The translations under genes were made by a program, and so were the position numbers. Under the pieces are notes generated by a model, which saw nothing but the letters and a program-made list of their open reading frames with translations, ran no database searches and had not been told where the DNA came from. From Chitinophagaceae bacterium (lineage in GTDB: Bacteria > Bacteroidota > Bacteroidia > Chitinophagales > Chitinophagaceae), in the NCBI GenBank assembly GCA_022843585.1, contig JALHNJ010000006.1, positions 156,577 to 220,576 of the forward strand: DNA of 64,000 bases, given 5' to 3'. Below, piece after piece: positions 9,121 to 18,104 of this stretch; the stretch's first letter is position 1; each line of letters begins with the position of its first letter.

Positions 9121-9939
9121 ATGAATACGCTGATAAGAACAGAATGGTTGAAGATGAAAAAGTATAATGCCTTTTGGTGGATCATTGGCATTACCGCACT
9201 TAGCTACCCCGGAGTAAATTACATATGTTACCAGGCTTACGCTGAAATTACCAACAACCCGACAGAAGCAGGACAAATAGCCAAAATGGCTTTAGGCAAT
9301 CCTTTCGCTTTTCCGGAAGTATGGCGTACGGTGGCCTTTTTCTCTTCCTGCTTTGTATTTATCCCTGCTGTAGTCGTAATCATGCTTGTTTGTAATGAAT
9401 ATACCTTTAGAACTCATCGCCAGAATGTTATTGATGGATGGAGCCGCAGCCAGTTTGTTACCAGCAAATTGCTGGATGTAGCCATGATTTCTCTCATGAT
9501 CACAATTTTGTATACCGCAGTTGCATTAGTAACGGGTTTTGCTAACCAGGAAAGATTAATACAAGATACCTGGAGTCAATCTTATTATATTGGATTATTC
9601 TTTTTACAAACTTTTGCCCAACTTACCATTGCATTTCTTCTTGGCTTTCTTATTAAAAGAGCATTTTTGGCTTTAGGTCTTTTCTTATTTTATTTTATAA
9701 TATTAGAGAACCTCCTGGTGGGATTATTTGAATGGAAGCATCTGATGGCAGGAGACTATTTGCCCTTGCAAATTTCAGATAAGATTATCCCCCGACCTGC
9801 CTTTTGGGGGAAGCTGGATCAGGAAACTTACAATAAATCTTTAGAGATAATTCCGCAGCATATAATACTTACAGTAATTCTTACAGCCATAATTTGGGGA
9901 ATCTGTTACCGGGTAAATAATAAAAGAGACCTGAAATAA
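9121..9939 (+). CDS. ABC transporter permease (ABC-2 type)
   Basis: The 272-aa protein has about six hydrophobic segments separated by short loops, beginning after MNTLIRTEWLKMKKYNAFWW, the typical cytosolic start of ABC-2 permeases. A conserved loop (NEYTFRTHRQNVIDGWSRSQF) matches the coupling-helix region of NatB-like permeases. It is the partner of the ATPase gene 18 nt upstream. The substrate is unknown. Confidence 0.88.
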   Translation: MNTLIRTEWLKMKKYNAFWWIIGITALSYPGVNYICYQAYAEITNNPTEAGQIAKMALGNPFAFPEVWRTVAFFSSCFVFIPAVVVIMLVCNEYTFRTHRQNVIDGWSRSQFVTSKLLDVAMISLMITILYTAVALVTGFANQERLIQDTWSQSYYIGLFFLQTFAQLTIAFLLGFLIKRAFLALGLFLFYFIILENLLVGLFEWKHLMAGDYLPLQISDKIIPRPAFWGKLDQETYNKSLEIIPQHIILTVILTAIIWGICYRVNNKRDLK

Positions 9940-10009
9940 AAATCGGGTATCCTTACCAGAAAGTCTGGCACAAATGTTTCCGGAAAGATAGTAGTGCTTA
10001 TATTTAGGG

Positions 10010-10816
10010 ATGGCCAAACCGCTTTGCCTATCCGTACTGTGTATTTTCTTTTTTCAAAGTGCTAATGCGCAAAAAAAATTGAGGTGGATTGATGGCATGT
10101 ACCTGCAATGGGGTTACAATGTAGAGTGGTATACCACAAGTAATATTCGTTTTAAAATGAGCAATGGAGATGACTTTACATTGCATAAAGCTAGGGCTCA
10201 CAATAATCCGGGTTTTCAAACTATCATCGATAAGCCACTTCAGATCTCCATTCCGCAATATAATTACCGGGTTGGCTTTTATATCAATAAAAAAAACACC
10301 AGAGCTATTGAGATCAATTTCGATCATACCAAATATATTGTTAACCAGAAACAGAAAGTATATGTAACTGGAAAAATAGACGGTATTCCTGTTGATGGTG
10401 ATAGTGTACTGAATGCAAATACCTTCCTGGCATTTGAACATACAGATGGTGCTAATTTTTTCCACTTTAATTATGTACAACATAAAACACTAGCAACTAC
10501 AAAAAGCAAATCCAGAAAATTACTGACCAGTATCTGGAAAGCTGGTGCCGGTTTCAATATTCCCCGGTCAGATTTTACCTGGCGTGGCGAAAGATTAAAT
10601 AATAAATTCCATATATCCGGATACAATGCCAGCCTCGAAGGAGGCTTACGCTTATATCCCGGTAAAAAATTCTTTATTGAGTTAACCGGAAAATCTGGTT
10701 ATGTAAGATATGTAAATGCACTAGCTGAAACTGCTACCAGTAAAGGCAACCGGGCCACACATGGCTTTGGCTACTTTGAAATAATTAGCACATTTGGTTA
10801 TGATATTAACTGGTAA
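10010..10816 (+). CDS. Secreted or outer-membrane beta-barrel-like protein, 268 aa
   Basis: An N-terminal signal peptide (MAKPLCLSVLCIFFFQSANAQ) is followed by a region of alternating amphipathic strands rich in Tyr, Phe and Asn, ending with an aromatic C-terminus (FGYDINW) as in outer-membrane barrels. Strand-like repeats such as YNYRVGFYINKKNTRAIEINF support a barrel. No named family is recognised. A possible -7 element (TATATTTA) ends 3 nt before the ATG. Confidence 0.72.
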   Translation: MAKPLCLSVLCIFFFQSANAQKKLRWIDGMYLQWGYNVEWYTTSNIRFKMSNGDDFTLHKARAHNNPGFQTIIDKPLQISIPQYNYRVGFYINKKNTRAIEINFDHTKYIVNQKQKVYVTGKIDGIPVDGDSVLNANTFLAFEHTDGANFFHFNYVQHKTLATTKSKSRKLLTSIWKAGAGFNIPRSDFTWRGERLNNKFHISGYNASLEGGLRLYPGKKFFIELTGKSGYVRYVNALAETATSKGNRATHGFGYFEIISTFGYDINW

Positions 10817-10984
10817 CTTCCCTTTGCAACTGTAATACTATTGTAGGGAAAAAATTCCCCAGATTGGGCGAAATAAAAAATTTTGCCTAGTACCAGGGGT
10901 TTGGTACCCGGTTTGTTTACTATACTTCGGACAAGCTTAATATTTAAGGCTATACAATTCAGGTCACCACTAAAAACAACTAAC

Positions 10985-11611
10985 ATGAAATTTACTATTG
11001 TAATAACAGCTTTTCTTTTTTTACTTGGAAGCTCAAAAGGATATGCTCAAAACTGTGTTCTTACCTGCCCCTCTAATATAATTGTAAAAACAGAAGCTGG
11101 CAAAGAAGGGGCAGTAGTTAATTTTTCAGGTGCTGTTGCACAAGGAGATTGCGGTACGCTTAGTTATTCACCGGCATCTGGCTCCTTTTTCAGACTGGGT
11201 TCGCACAGTATAATTGTTACAAGTGCCACCGGCCAAAAATGCTCCTTTACGTTAATAGTTACAGACAATGAACCACCTGTGTTATCACCATTATCATTGT
11301 CAATTGATAAACTATGGCCAGCCAGCAATAAAATGAAAAAAGTGGGAGTGTATTACACCGTAACTGATAATGGGGAAAAGGTAAATACTGTATTGTCGGT
11401 TTCCAGTAATGCTACAGACACTGACAATAAAGATTACGAAATAGTAAATAATAATCTCTTAAAACTAAAAGCTTCCCGACTTCCTGATGGAATGCCAAGA
11501 ATTTATACCATCACTGTTACTTCAACTGATGATGCTGGAAACAAAACAACAAGATCAACTAGTATTGCTGTTTCCAAGACTATGATTGCTGAAACAGCTG
11601 TTACCAAGTAA
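10985..11611 (+). CDS. Secreted protein with HYR-like beta-sandwich domain
   Basis: I start at 10985, which gives a clean signal peptide (MKFTIVITAFLFLLGSSKGYAQ); the longer frame from 10883 has no recognisable start context and hides the signal. The mature part has a HYR-like repeat with cysteine pairs (NCVLTCPSNIIV, GDCGTLSYSP, QKCSFTLIVTDNEPP) and a second Ig-like domain (SPLSLSIDKLWPASNKMKKV to ITVTSTDDAGNKTTRS). Such modules are usually adhesive or extracellular. No T9SS sorting domain is seen at the C-terminus. Function is unknown. Confidence 0.78.
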   Translation: MKFTIVITAFLFLLGSSKGYAQNCVLTCPSNIIVKTEAGKEGAVVNFSGAVAQGDCGTLSYSPASGSFFRLGSHSIIVTSATGQKCSFTLIVTDNEPPVLSPLSLSIDKLWPASNKMKKVGVYYTVTDNGEKVNTVLSVSSNATDTDNKDYEIVNNNLLKLKASRLPDGMPRIYTITVTSTDDAGNKTTRSTSIAVSKTMIAETAVTK

Positions 11612-11712
11612 TATAAATTCTTCGTCACTAATACTTCTCTAAAATTTGAATTAAAATAATTCATGTTAAGCATATGAATTTTGCAAAATGCCGAGTAGAA
11701 TTCATTCAGTAC

Positions 11713-11748
11713 AAGAGTGCGACGCAACAAAAGTTGATAGTAGTAATG
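11713..11748 (+). repeat. Copy 1 of a 31-bp dispersed intergenic repeat
   Basis: The 15-mer aagagtgcgacgcaa, a 7-nt variable part and tgatagtag match a second copy on the minus strand at 15400-15430 with identical spacing. It lies downstream of the HYR gene and outside any gene. Confidence 0.7.
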
Positions 11749-11763
11749 CCGCTGACAAAATAA

Positions 11764-11808
11764 TTTTTATCCGCCGTAAGAGTTTGGAGCTGCCGACGTG
11801 GATAAAAA
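11764..11808. other. Imperfect stem-loop next to the dcw terminator
   Basis: Nine-bp arms (tttttatcc at 11764-11772 and ggataaaaa at 11800-11808) enclose a 27-nt loop. It may help end transcription of the HYR gene from the plus side or be a structured RNA end. The rest of the 306-bp space between 11611 and 11918 holds only the repeat copy and the terminator. Confidence 0.4.
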
Positions 11809-11809
11809 A

Positions 11810-11831
11810 CCCTCCGATAGAAATCGGAGGG
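11810..11831 (-). terminator. Rho-independent terminator of the dcw cluster
   Basis: A 9-bp GC-rich stem (ccctccgat / atcggaggg) with a 4-nt loop is followed on the minus strand by a T tract (read from 11809 downwards). It lies 87 bp beyond the ftsZ stop and is the expected end of the dcw transcript. Confidence 0.85.
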
Positions 11832-11917
11832 AACAACTAAAAAACACTAGCTGATAAATGCTCAGTGGTTTCATCGGAACGAACGAAGTTTTGTACTTCT
11901 ATATACATGCTCAAGGC

Positions 11918-13906
11918 TTAGTCAGGTTTCTTCCCGTCTAAAAAAGTATTAATAGTACTTATTTGTGTTTGATTATTCTGGTCTGTTTTGACCTCGTAAT
12001 TACTATAAAATTTTTCAACTCTGGAGTTGTTGCTATGCAACTCCATATTGCGGCGGATATAAGCCGGCACGGTTTCAAACTCATTATTGGGGTCAGCAGC
12101 ATTTACATTAAACGACAAGTTTCTCAACTTGTGTAATCTCTCCGCTGCCCTACGTTGTTGTTCTTCGGTTTCGTCCTGCAGTGCAGGATCCTCAACCTCG
12201 GAGGACAAAGGTGCTTGAGTTTGGTAGGCCAAAGTTACATCCGCCGCTGGAATGTCATCCCGTTCTACGATTTGCATTTGCAAGTCAAGGAGTTCATCCT
12301 CTTCATTGCTGGCAACGTTTGGTGAGGGGACCGGTTCTTCGGCAGAGATAGTTGAGGCATTGGCCTCTGCTTTTGGTTCTGCGTAGATATTGGACGGTCT
12401 GGCCAGGTAACCTCCCGATGCTGCAGCCACAGGAGAGCTACTATCTTTAATACTGAGTATCAGCTCAGCATCTTTTTCTATAATCGGTTGGGGAACGGAT
12501 TGTAATTGATTAGCTGAAATTATACTTTCATCTTTTCCTACAATTGACATTTTGCCAACAGTAGATGTACTTGTCATTTCATCCGTAGTATTACTAAGTA
12601 TTTTTTCGTTTGCATGTAAAACAGGAATTGACTTCTCTGTTTGCAATTCAAAGTGAATAATCTCAGCTACTTCTTCCTTCAAATCTGTAAAATCTATAAC
12701 AGGAGCCATTATGATTGGTGGTTCCTCTACCAATTTCGGCATCAGATAATCTTCTTGCTCTATAACAGGCGATTGTAGAGATGCTTCCATAACTTCCATC
12801 TCTTTTTCTGCTACTTTATCTATTTGATCACTCTTTACTATCCTTAGCGGTTTCTCCTCTTCCACTTTACCCAACACCATTACAATTTTCTCTTCTGGTT
12901 TTGGTTCTTCTTTTTTAACTACAGGTTTAGCAAATGGATCTTTATGTTCAAACCCAGTTGCAATTAAAGTGATGCCAATTTTATCCCCGAGTGTGCTATC
13001 ATAGCCCATACCAAGAATAACATCGGTGCCATCACCAGCTTGTGCTAATAAATAATTCTGAATTACTTCTACTTCATCCATCGTAAACTCATGTTCACCA
13101 GCCGATGAATTGATATTAATAAGAATCCATTTAGCTCCCTTAATATCGCTATCATTCAGCAATGGAGAATTCATGGCTTCTTCAATGGCCCGTTGTGCCC
13201 TGTGTTCGCCTGATGCTTCTGCATTACCTAATATTGCTACACCTCCATTACGCATAACAGTACATACATCTGCAAAGTCAACATTTATCTGACCGGTACT
13301 GTTAATTACATCTGTAATACATTTTGCTGCAGTAGCTAATACATTATCTGCTTTTTCAAATGCTTCTCTCATTTTCAAATTGCCAAACTGGTGGCGCAAC
13401 TTGTCGTTGCTAATCACTAACAAGGTATCAACATAACCTTTCAATACTTTTATTCCTTCTTCTGCCTGCTGTTGTCTTTTCTTTCCTTCATAAGCAAAAG
13501 GTGTGGTAACAATACCAACTGTAAGTATGCCAAGATCTTTACAAATTTTTGCAATAATAGGAGCACCACCTGTTCCAGTTCCACCACCCATACCAGCCGT
13601 GATGAACGCCATCTTGGTATTTACTTCCAATATGCGTTTGATTTCTTCTAACGACTCTTCGGTTGCCTGACGACCAATATCAGGATTAGCACCTGCACCC
13701 AACCCTTGTGTAAGATGGGGTCCAAGTTGAATTCTGTTAGGTATACCACTATTTGCTAATGCCTGTGCATCTGTATTGCATATAATAAAATTAACGCCGT
13801 CAATCTGCTGACTGAACATGTGGTTCACCGCATTCCCACCGCCACCACCTACACCAATCACTTTCAGGATGGACGATTGTTCTTTTGGCAAATCAAAATG
13901 AATCAT
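11918..13906 (-). CDS. ftsZ: Cell division protein FtsZ with long C-terminal linker
   Basis: FtsZ is the tubulin-like GTPase that builds the division ring. The N-terminal GTPase domain is complete: the tubulin signature GGGTGTG is at residues 107-113 and the T7 region (NVDFADV) follows. At 662 aa the protein is far longer than the roughly 380 aa of E. coli FtsZ. The excess is an acidic linker from about residue 325 to 600. The C-terminal peptide is recognisable as VPAYIRRN, followed by a tail ending in INTFLDGKKPD, which resembles the usual Bacteroidota FtsZ end. It is the last gene of the dcw cluster, 55 bp after ftsA, and is followed by a terminator. Confidence 0.97.
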   Translation of the reverse strand: MIHFDLPKEQSSILKVIGVGGGGGNAVNHMFSQQIDGVNFIICNTDAQALANSGIPNRIQLGPHLTQGLGAGANPDIGRQATEESLEEIKRILEVNTKMAFITAGMGGGTGTGGAPIIAKICKDLGILTVGIVTTPFAYEGKKRQQQAEEGIKVLKGYVDTLLVISNDKLRHQFGNLKMREAFEKADNVLATAAKCITDVINSTGQINVDFADVCTVMRNGGVAILGNAEASGEHRAQRAIEEAMNSPLLNDSDIKGAKWILININSSAGEHEFTMDEVEVIQNYLLAQAGDGTDVILGMGYDSTLGDKIGITLIATGFEHKDPFAKPVVKKEEPKPEEKIVMVLGKVEEEKPLRIVKSDQIDKVAEKEMEVMEASLQSPVIEQEDYLMPKLVEEPPIIMAPVIDFTDLKEEVAEIIHFELQTEKSIPVLHANEKILSNTTDEMTSTSTVGKMSIVGKDESIISANQLQSVPQPIIEKDAELILSIKDSSSPVAAASGGYLARPSNIYAEPKAEANASTISAEEPVPSPNVASNEEDELLDLQMQIVERDDIPAADVTLAYQTQAPLSSEVEDPALQDETEEQQRRAAERLHKLRNLSFNVNAADPNNEFETVPAYIRRNMELHSNNSRVEKFYSNYEVKTDQNNQTQISTINTFLDGKKPD

Positions 13907-13961
13907 AGTTGTTGAATTAAGTAATTAGTAATGATTTTTAGTTGTCTGGTGTTAGCTCCTT

Positions 13962-15332
13962 TTATAAATGCTTGTCTTCCTCTTCCTTAAACAAATCAAT
14001 AATCCCATCTTTGAATTTGCCCCAGAAGTTGTTCAATCCCTTTCTTCTCTTTCCTGTATCTACTGCTGCTTCTTCAACAGTCACTATAACTTCTTCTGTT
14101 CCATTATTCTTTAATCCGTCGGGTACTTCGACTTTTTTGTATTCCTTTTCAAATTGCTTGCGGTTATGTTCATAATCATCATACCCTTTCAATATTAGTC
14201 CGATACAAGTAGAGTAAGTAGGTTTAGCCAATTCTTCAATATGACCAGCAGCTAAGTGTTCGTTCGGGAACCCAATTCTTGCAGGTAAGCCAGTTACATA
14301 TTCTGTTAATTGAATAAGATGTTTTAATTGAGAACCACCACCGGTAAGAATGATACCACCATTCAACATGCGATTTTCTAAACCAACTTGTTTTAAATGA
14401 TACGTAACAAAATCCATGATCTCACTCATTCTTGCCTGGATAATATTTGCCAGGTTTTTTACACTGATCTCTTTTGCAGGCATTCCTCTTAATCCGGGAA
14501 TAGTGATATAGGCATTTGCTTTTGCTTCATTCGCCAATGCACTACCAAACTGCACTTTCATTTGCTCCGCCTGTGTTTTCAATACACCTAAACCAGTTTT
14601 AATATCATTGGTAATATTTTCACCAGCGAAAGGAATTACAGCCGTGTGTTTCAAAATACCTTCATAGAAAACAGCTAGGTCAGTTGTCCCACCACCAATA
14701 TCAACGATGGCCACACCTGCTTCCAAATCTTCCTGTCCCATTACAGCAGAAGAAGAGGCTAATGGTTGCAATACTAAATCTTTAGTAAACAATCCGGCCT
14801 TTTCTACACTGCGATTGATATTCTTGATCGCATTTTTATCACCCGTAATGATGTGAAAATTTGCACCAATCTTTACACCGCCATATCCAATTGGATTAGG
14901 AATGTTTTGAAAATTATCAACGGTGAATTCTTGTGGAATCACATCAATTATCTGATCACCTGCAGGAATATATGTTTTATACTGATCATCGATCAGCTGA
15001 TCAATTTCACGTTGTGTAATTTCTTCATCTGTCTTCTGACGAACAATATCGCCTCTTGTCTGCAAACTTTTTATGTGGTGCCCCGCAATACCCACATACA
15101 CTTCGTTCACATCCAGGTTAGGATTGGATGCAAAACAATTTTCCAATGCACTTTTAATTGCTTTAATCGTTTCATCGATGTTCAGCACCTGACCATGCTT
15201 CACACCATTGGAGTTGGATTTTCCGAATCCAAGAATCTCCAATTTGCCAAACTCATTTTTGCGTCCGGCAATTACAGCGATCTTGGTGGTACCAATGTCC
15301 AGACCGACAATAATGGGTTGTTCGTTGTTCAT
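13962..15332 (-). CDS. ftsA: Cell division protein FtsA
   Basis: FtsA is the actin-like ATPase that ties FtsZ to the membrane. The phosphate-1 motif (GLDIGTTKIAV), the phosphate-2 motif (AIVDIGGGTTDLAVF) and the adenosine motif (ILTGGGSQL) are all present. The C-terminal end (LNNFWGKFKDGIIDLFKEE) is an amphipathic helix that fits a membrane-targeting sequence. Length (456 aa) is normal for the phylum. It lies between ftsQ and ftsZ; the 215-bp gap before it is unusually rich in repeat remnants. Confidence 0.96.
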   Translation of the reverse strand: MNNEQPIIVGLDIGTTKIAVIAGRKNEFGKLEILGFGKSNSNGVKHGQVLNIDETIKAIKSALENCFASNPNLDVNEVYVGIAGHHIKSLQTRGDIVRQKTDEEITQREIDQLIDDQYKTYIPAGDQIIDVIPQEFTVDNFQNIPNPIGYGGVKIGANFHIITGDKNAIKNINRSVEKAGLFTKDLVLQPLASSSAVMGQEDLEAGVAIVDIGGGTTDLAVFYEGILKHTAVIPFAGENITNDIKTGLGVLKTQAEQMKVQFGSALANEAKANAYITIPGLRGMPAKEISVKNLANIIQARMSEIMDFVTYHLKQVGLENRMLNGGIILTGGGSQLKHLIQLTEYVTGLPARIGFPNEHLAAGHIEELAKPTYSTCIGLILKGYDDYEHNRKQFEKEYKKVEVPDGLKNNGTEEVIVTVEEAAVDTGKRRKGLNNFWGKFKDGIIDLFKEEEDKHL

Positions 15333-15399
15333 AATTGATGTTTTTAGTTGTTGTTGTTATCGAAATCGTTCGTTTTTTTTTATTTACCAAGCACCTTTG

Positions 15400-15430
15400 C
15401 TACTATCATCGTTCCTTGCGTCGCACTCTT
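15400..15430 (-). repeat. Copy 2 of the 31-bp dispersed repeat
   Basis: Read on the minus strand this has the same 15-mer aagagtgcgacgcaa, a 7-nt variable spacer and tgatagtag as the copy at 11713. It lies in the ftsA-ftsQ spacer. Confidence 0.7.
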
Positions 15431-15547
15431 CACCGTTCTGTTCTATGCTCACCATTTTGCCAACTCACTATTCATCTGTATCATTTCATCTCTGCGTACT
15501 CTCCGTGATACTCTCTATCTTTCCTTCTTCTCCTTTAAACTCTTAGC

Positions 15548-16672
15548 CTAATTATATCCTCCATTCGCTTCCTCCGCTACTACCTTAGCCGGCATTACCG
15601 CTTTTGGTTTCTTAGGTGCTGGTTTAGGTTTTGGGTCTTTATCTTTCGTTACTTTATTATCTTTTTTCACTGTCATTTTCGGTAAAGTAGATTTCAAAGG
15701 GTTAGGACTTTTGTTCTTTGCAGGATTGTTCATCAAATTATCCTGCAGGGATGGATCGGGAGTGGTGGCTGAATCTTTTTCTAATTTCACTACTGGTGGC
15801 AAAGCTCTTATAACAGTATCGTTCTCTGCCTCAATTGACTGACGCAGTAATTTTTCTACATTTTTTCTCAATTGTATTGAATCAACTTTTGCATTGCCTG
15901 CATACTTTGATGTGACTACTTGTCCCTTATACTGCACATCGATCAATTTGTACTTATCAAATCCGGTCTTGCTTAATACTTGTTTATAAAAAATCATTAG
16001 CCGGTTAAACTTTTTATCTATATTTTCTCCGTTCCCCAATTTTACCAGGTGATTACCAACAACTGGTACCATTTCAAAATTTCGCTCCGGCGTAATATCT
16101 ATTTGTGCCACCTGCGATTGCCAGAAGCCATCATTGTTAACATAATTGGCAACTGTTTTTACTTCCATTAATAAAACACTATCTTTTCCTATTAATTTTT
16201 TCTTTTCCGGAAAACCGGTAAAAACAGGAACCCTTGCACTTAACTTATCCGATAATGGGATTCTATTTCCTACACTATCTATGTAAAAAGAATTCCCTGC
16301 TGTAGTAAACACTCTTGCCACAGGTTCTTTCTCTGTAACCGTTACATGCAACACATCTTTGTTGTCAAAATAAAGTTCAGCCTCATTTATCCAGGTATTA
16401 TGCTCCAGCATTTGCTCCAACTCATGAAGGTTAAAAGAAACCACCGGCTCACCTTTAATATCTCCTTTAGTCGCTTTCTTTAATAACAGCTCCACATCTT
16501 TCTGATCTATAAATAAATTTTTATCTGCTCCTTTTAGTGTAATAACATAATCACTGCAATGCCCTTTTTTCTTGGAGCTGATGGCAGCCATTAACAATAT
16601 GAACATGCCGCCGCCAATACATAGCCAAATGGCAACAAACAATATTCTCTTTATGGTTGATTTTGCATTCAC
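15548..16672 (-). CDS. ftsQ: Cell division protein FtsQ/DivIB-like
   Basis: This is a bitopic division protein. It has a short cytosolic start, one membrane segment (ILFVAIWLCIGGGMFILLMAA), then a POTRA-like region with ADKNLFIDQKDVELLLKKA and the FtsQ-type strand WINEAELYFDNKDVLHVTVTE. The C-terminal 70 residues are a Lys/Pro-rich tail (KPKPAPKKPKAVMPAK) absent from E. coli FtsQ. Position between murC and ftsA is the canonical ftsQ position; murC ends 2 nt before this start. Function rests on the fold and on gene order. Confidence 0.88.
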   Translation of the reverse strand: MNAKSTIKRILFVAIWLCIGGGMFILLMAAISSKKKGHCSDYVITLKGADKNLFIDQKDVELLLKKATKGDIKGEPVVSFNLHELEQMLEHNTWINEAELYFDNKDVLHVTVTEKEPVARVFTTAGNSFYIDSVGNRIPLSDKLSARVPVFTGFPEKKKLIGKDSVLLMEVKTVANYVNNDGFWQSQVAQIDITPERNFEMVPVVGNHLVKLGNGENIDKKFNRLMIFYKQVLSKTGFDKYKLIDVQYKGQVVTSKYAGNAKVDSIQLRKNVEKLLRQSIEAENDTVIRALPPVVKLEKDSATTPDPSLQDNLMNNPAKNKSPNPLKSTLPKMTVKKDNKVTKDKDPKPKPAPKKPKAVMPAKVVAEEANGGYN

Positions 16673-16674
16673 TC

Positions 16675-18099
16675 TTATATAACTTTTAATTCATTCTTAA
16701 TCGGTTCTACCAGCATGTCAATGTCGCCTGCGCCTGCTGTTATTAATACTTCTCCAAATTCTTTATTCAATGTATTTGCGTAATTCTCCTTTATCCAATT
16801 CAACAACTCTTCTTTTCCTAACACCCTTTTATTATCACTCTTCATTTTATCTACTATCATTTCGCTACTTACTCCTTCAATCGGCAACTCTCTGGCCGGA
16901 TAGATAGGCAACAAAATCACTTCGTCTGCCAAATCCAGTACTTCTGCAAATCCATCTGCCAAATCTCTTGTTCTGCTGTACAAGTGCGGTTGAAAAATGA
17001 TCGTACATTTTTTTTGCTTGAACAAGGTTTTTGCTCCGTTTATCAAAGCCCTCAGTTCTTCTGGGTGGTGGGCATAATCATCAACAAACACTAATCGTTC
17101 ATTTTTAATGACATACTCAAATCGTCTCTTCACTCCCCGAAAATTTTCAACCGCTGCTTTGATTCTTTCATTATCTATTCCCAAAGAACTGGCTACCGCA
17201 ATGGCAGCAACAACATTTTCTACATTATGCATTCCTCCCATATTCAGTTTCACATTCTCCAGCATATTATCCGGCATCATCACATCAAACTCATAACTTC
17301 CATTCATCATCCGGATATTCGCTGCATACACATCCGCACTTTCATTCTGCAAACTATAAGAGAGATATTCTTGCGATTTCAACTCTTTTGTTCTCTCCAA
17401 TCCGAATTTTCCTATTACTACTCCACCCGGTTTCACCCGGTTACTAAAATCAATAAAAGCCTGCTCCACCGCTTCTGCTGTACCATATATATCCAGGTGA
17501 TCAGCATCCATGGCTGTTATAATGGCGACATCAGGACTCAACTTCAAAAAACTTCTGTCATACTCATCCGCTTCTATCACACATACATTTCTTTCACTGC
17601 TCCAAAAATTGGTTCCATAATTAACAGCAATACCACCCAAAAATGCATTACATCCAAATCCACTATCTCTTAACAAATGCGCCACCATGGTGGTAATGGT
17701 TGTTTTGCCATGTGTGCCTGCAATACATATATTAAAAGAACTCTCACTAATTATTTGTAATACATCACTTCTCTTTACCACTTTATATCCGCTCTCTCTA
17801 TAATAAACAAACTCTTTGTGTTCAGCTGGTATCGCTGGTGTGTAAACGACCAGGTCGACTTTCTTCGGTATCAGATCAACATTCTCTTCATAGTGAACGG
17901 CGATTCCACTTCCTTCCAACTCCTTTGTCAATACCGTTGGTGTTTTATCGTATCCGCTTACTTTCACACCACTTGCATTAAAAAATCTTGCGATGGCACT
18001 CATTCCAATTCCCCCGATCCCGATAAAATACACCTCGTTCATCTTTTCAAACCCCCGGAAAGGGGCATTCATAAGGACAGTATTAACTTGTACGTTCAT
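16675..18099 (-). CDS. murC: UDP-N-acetylmuramate--L-alanine ligase MurC
   Basis: MurC joins L-alanine to UDP-MurNAc using ATP, the first step of stem peptide synthesis. The N-terminal Rossmann motif (YFIGIGGIGMSAIARFF), the ATP loop (GTHGKTTITTMV) and the C-terminal Mur ligase domain (VDDYAHHPEELRAL) are all present. The start at 18099 lies 5 nt past the murG stop; an alternative ATG at 18042 would begin at MNEVYFIGIGG and cannot be excluded, as the first 19 residues are not typical of the family. Confidence 0.96.
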   Translation of the reverse strand: MNVQVNTVLMNAPFRGFEKMNEVYFIGIGGIGMSAIARFFNASGVKVSGYDKTPTVLTKELEGSGIAVHYEENVDLIPKKVDLVVYTPAIPAEHKEFVYYRESGYKVVKRSDVLQIISESSFNICIAGTHGKTTITTMVAHLLRDSGFGCNAFLGGIAVNYGTNFWSSERNVCVIEADEYDRSFLKLSPDVAIITAMDADHLDIYGTAEAVEQAFIDFSNRVKPGGVVIGKFGLERTKELKSQEYLSYSLQNESADVYAANIRMMNGSYEFDVMMPDNMLENVKLNMGGMHNVENVVAAIAVASSLGIDNERIKAAVENFRGVKRRFEYVIKNERLVFVDDYAHHPEELRALINGAKTLFKQKKCTIIFQPHLYSRTRDLADGFAEVLDLADEVILLPIYPARELPIEGVSSEMIVDKMKSDNKRVLGKEELLNWIKENYANTLNKEFGEVLITAGAGDIDMLVEPIKNELKVI

Positions 18100-18104
18100 G
18101 ATTC

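Noticed and set aside
10883..10984. Upstream extension of the HYR protein
   Set aside because: The signal peptide starts at the ATG at 10985; the extra residues are not protein-like.
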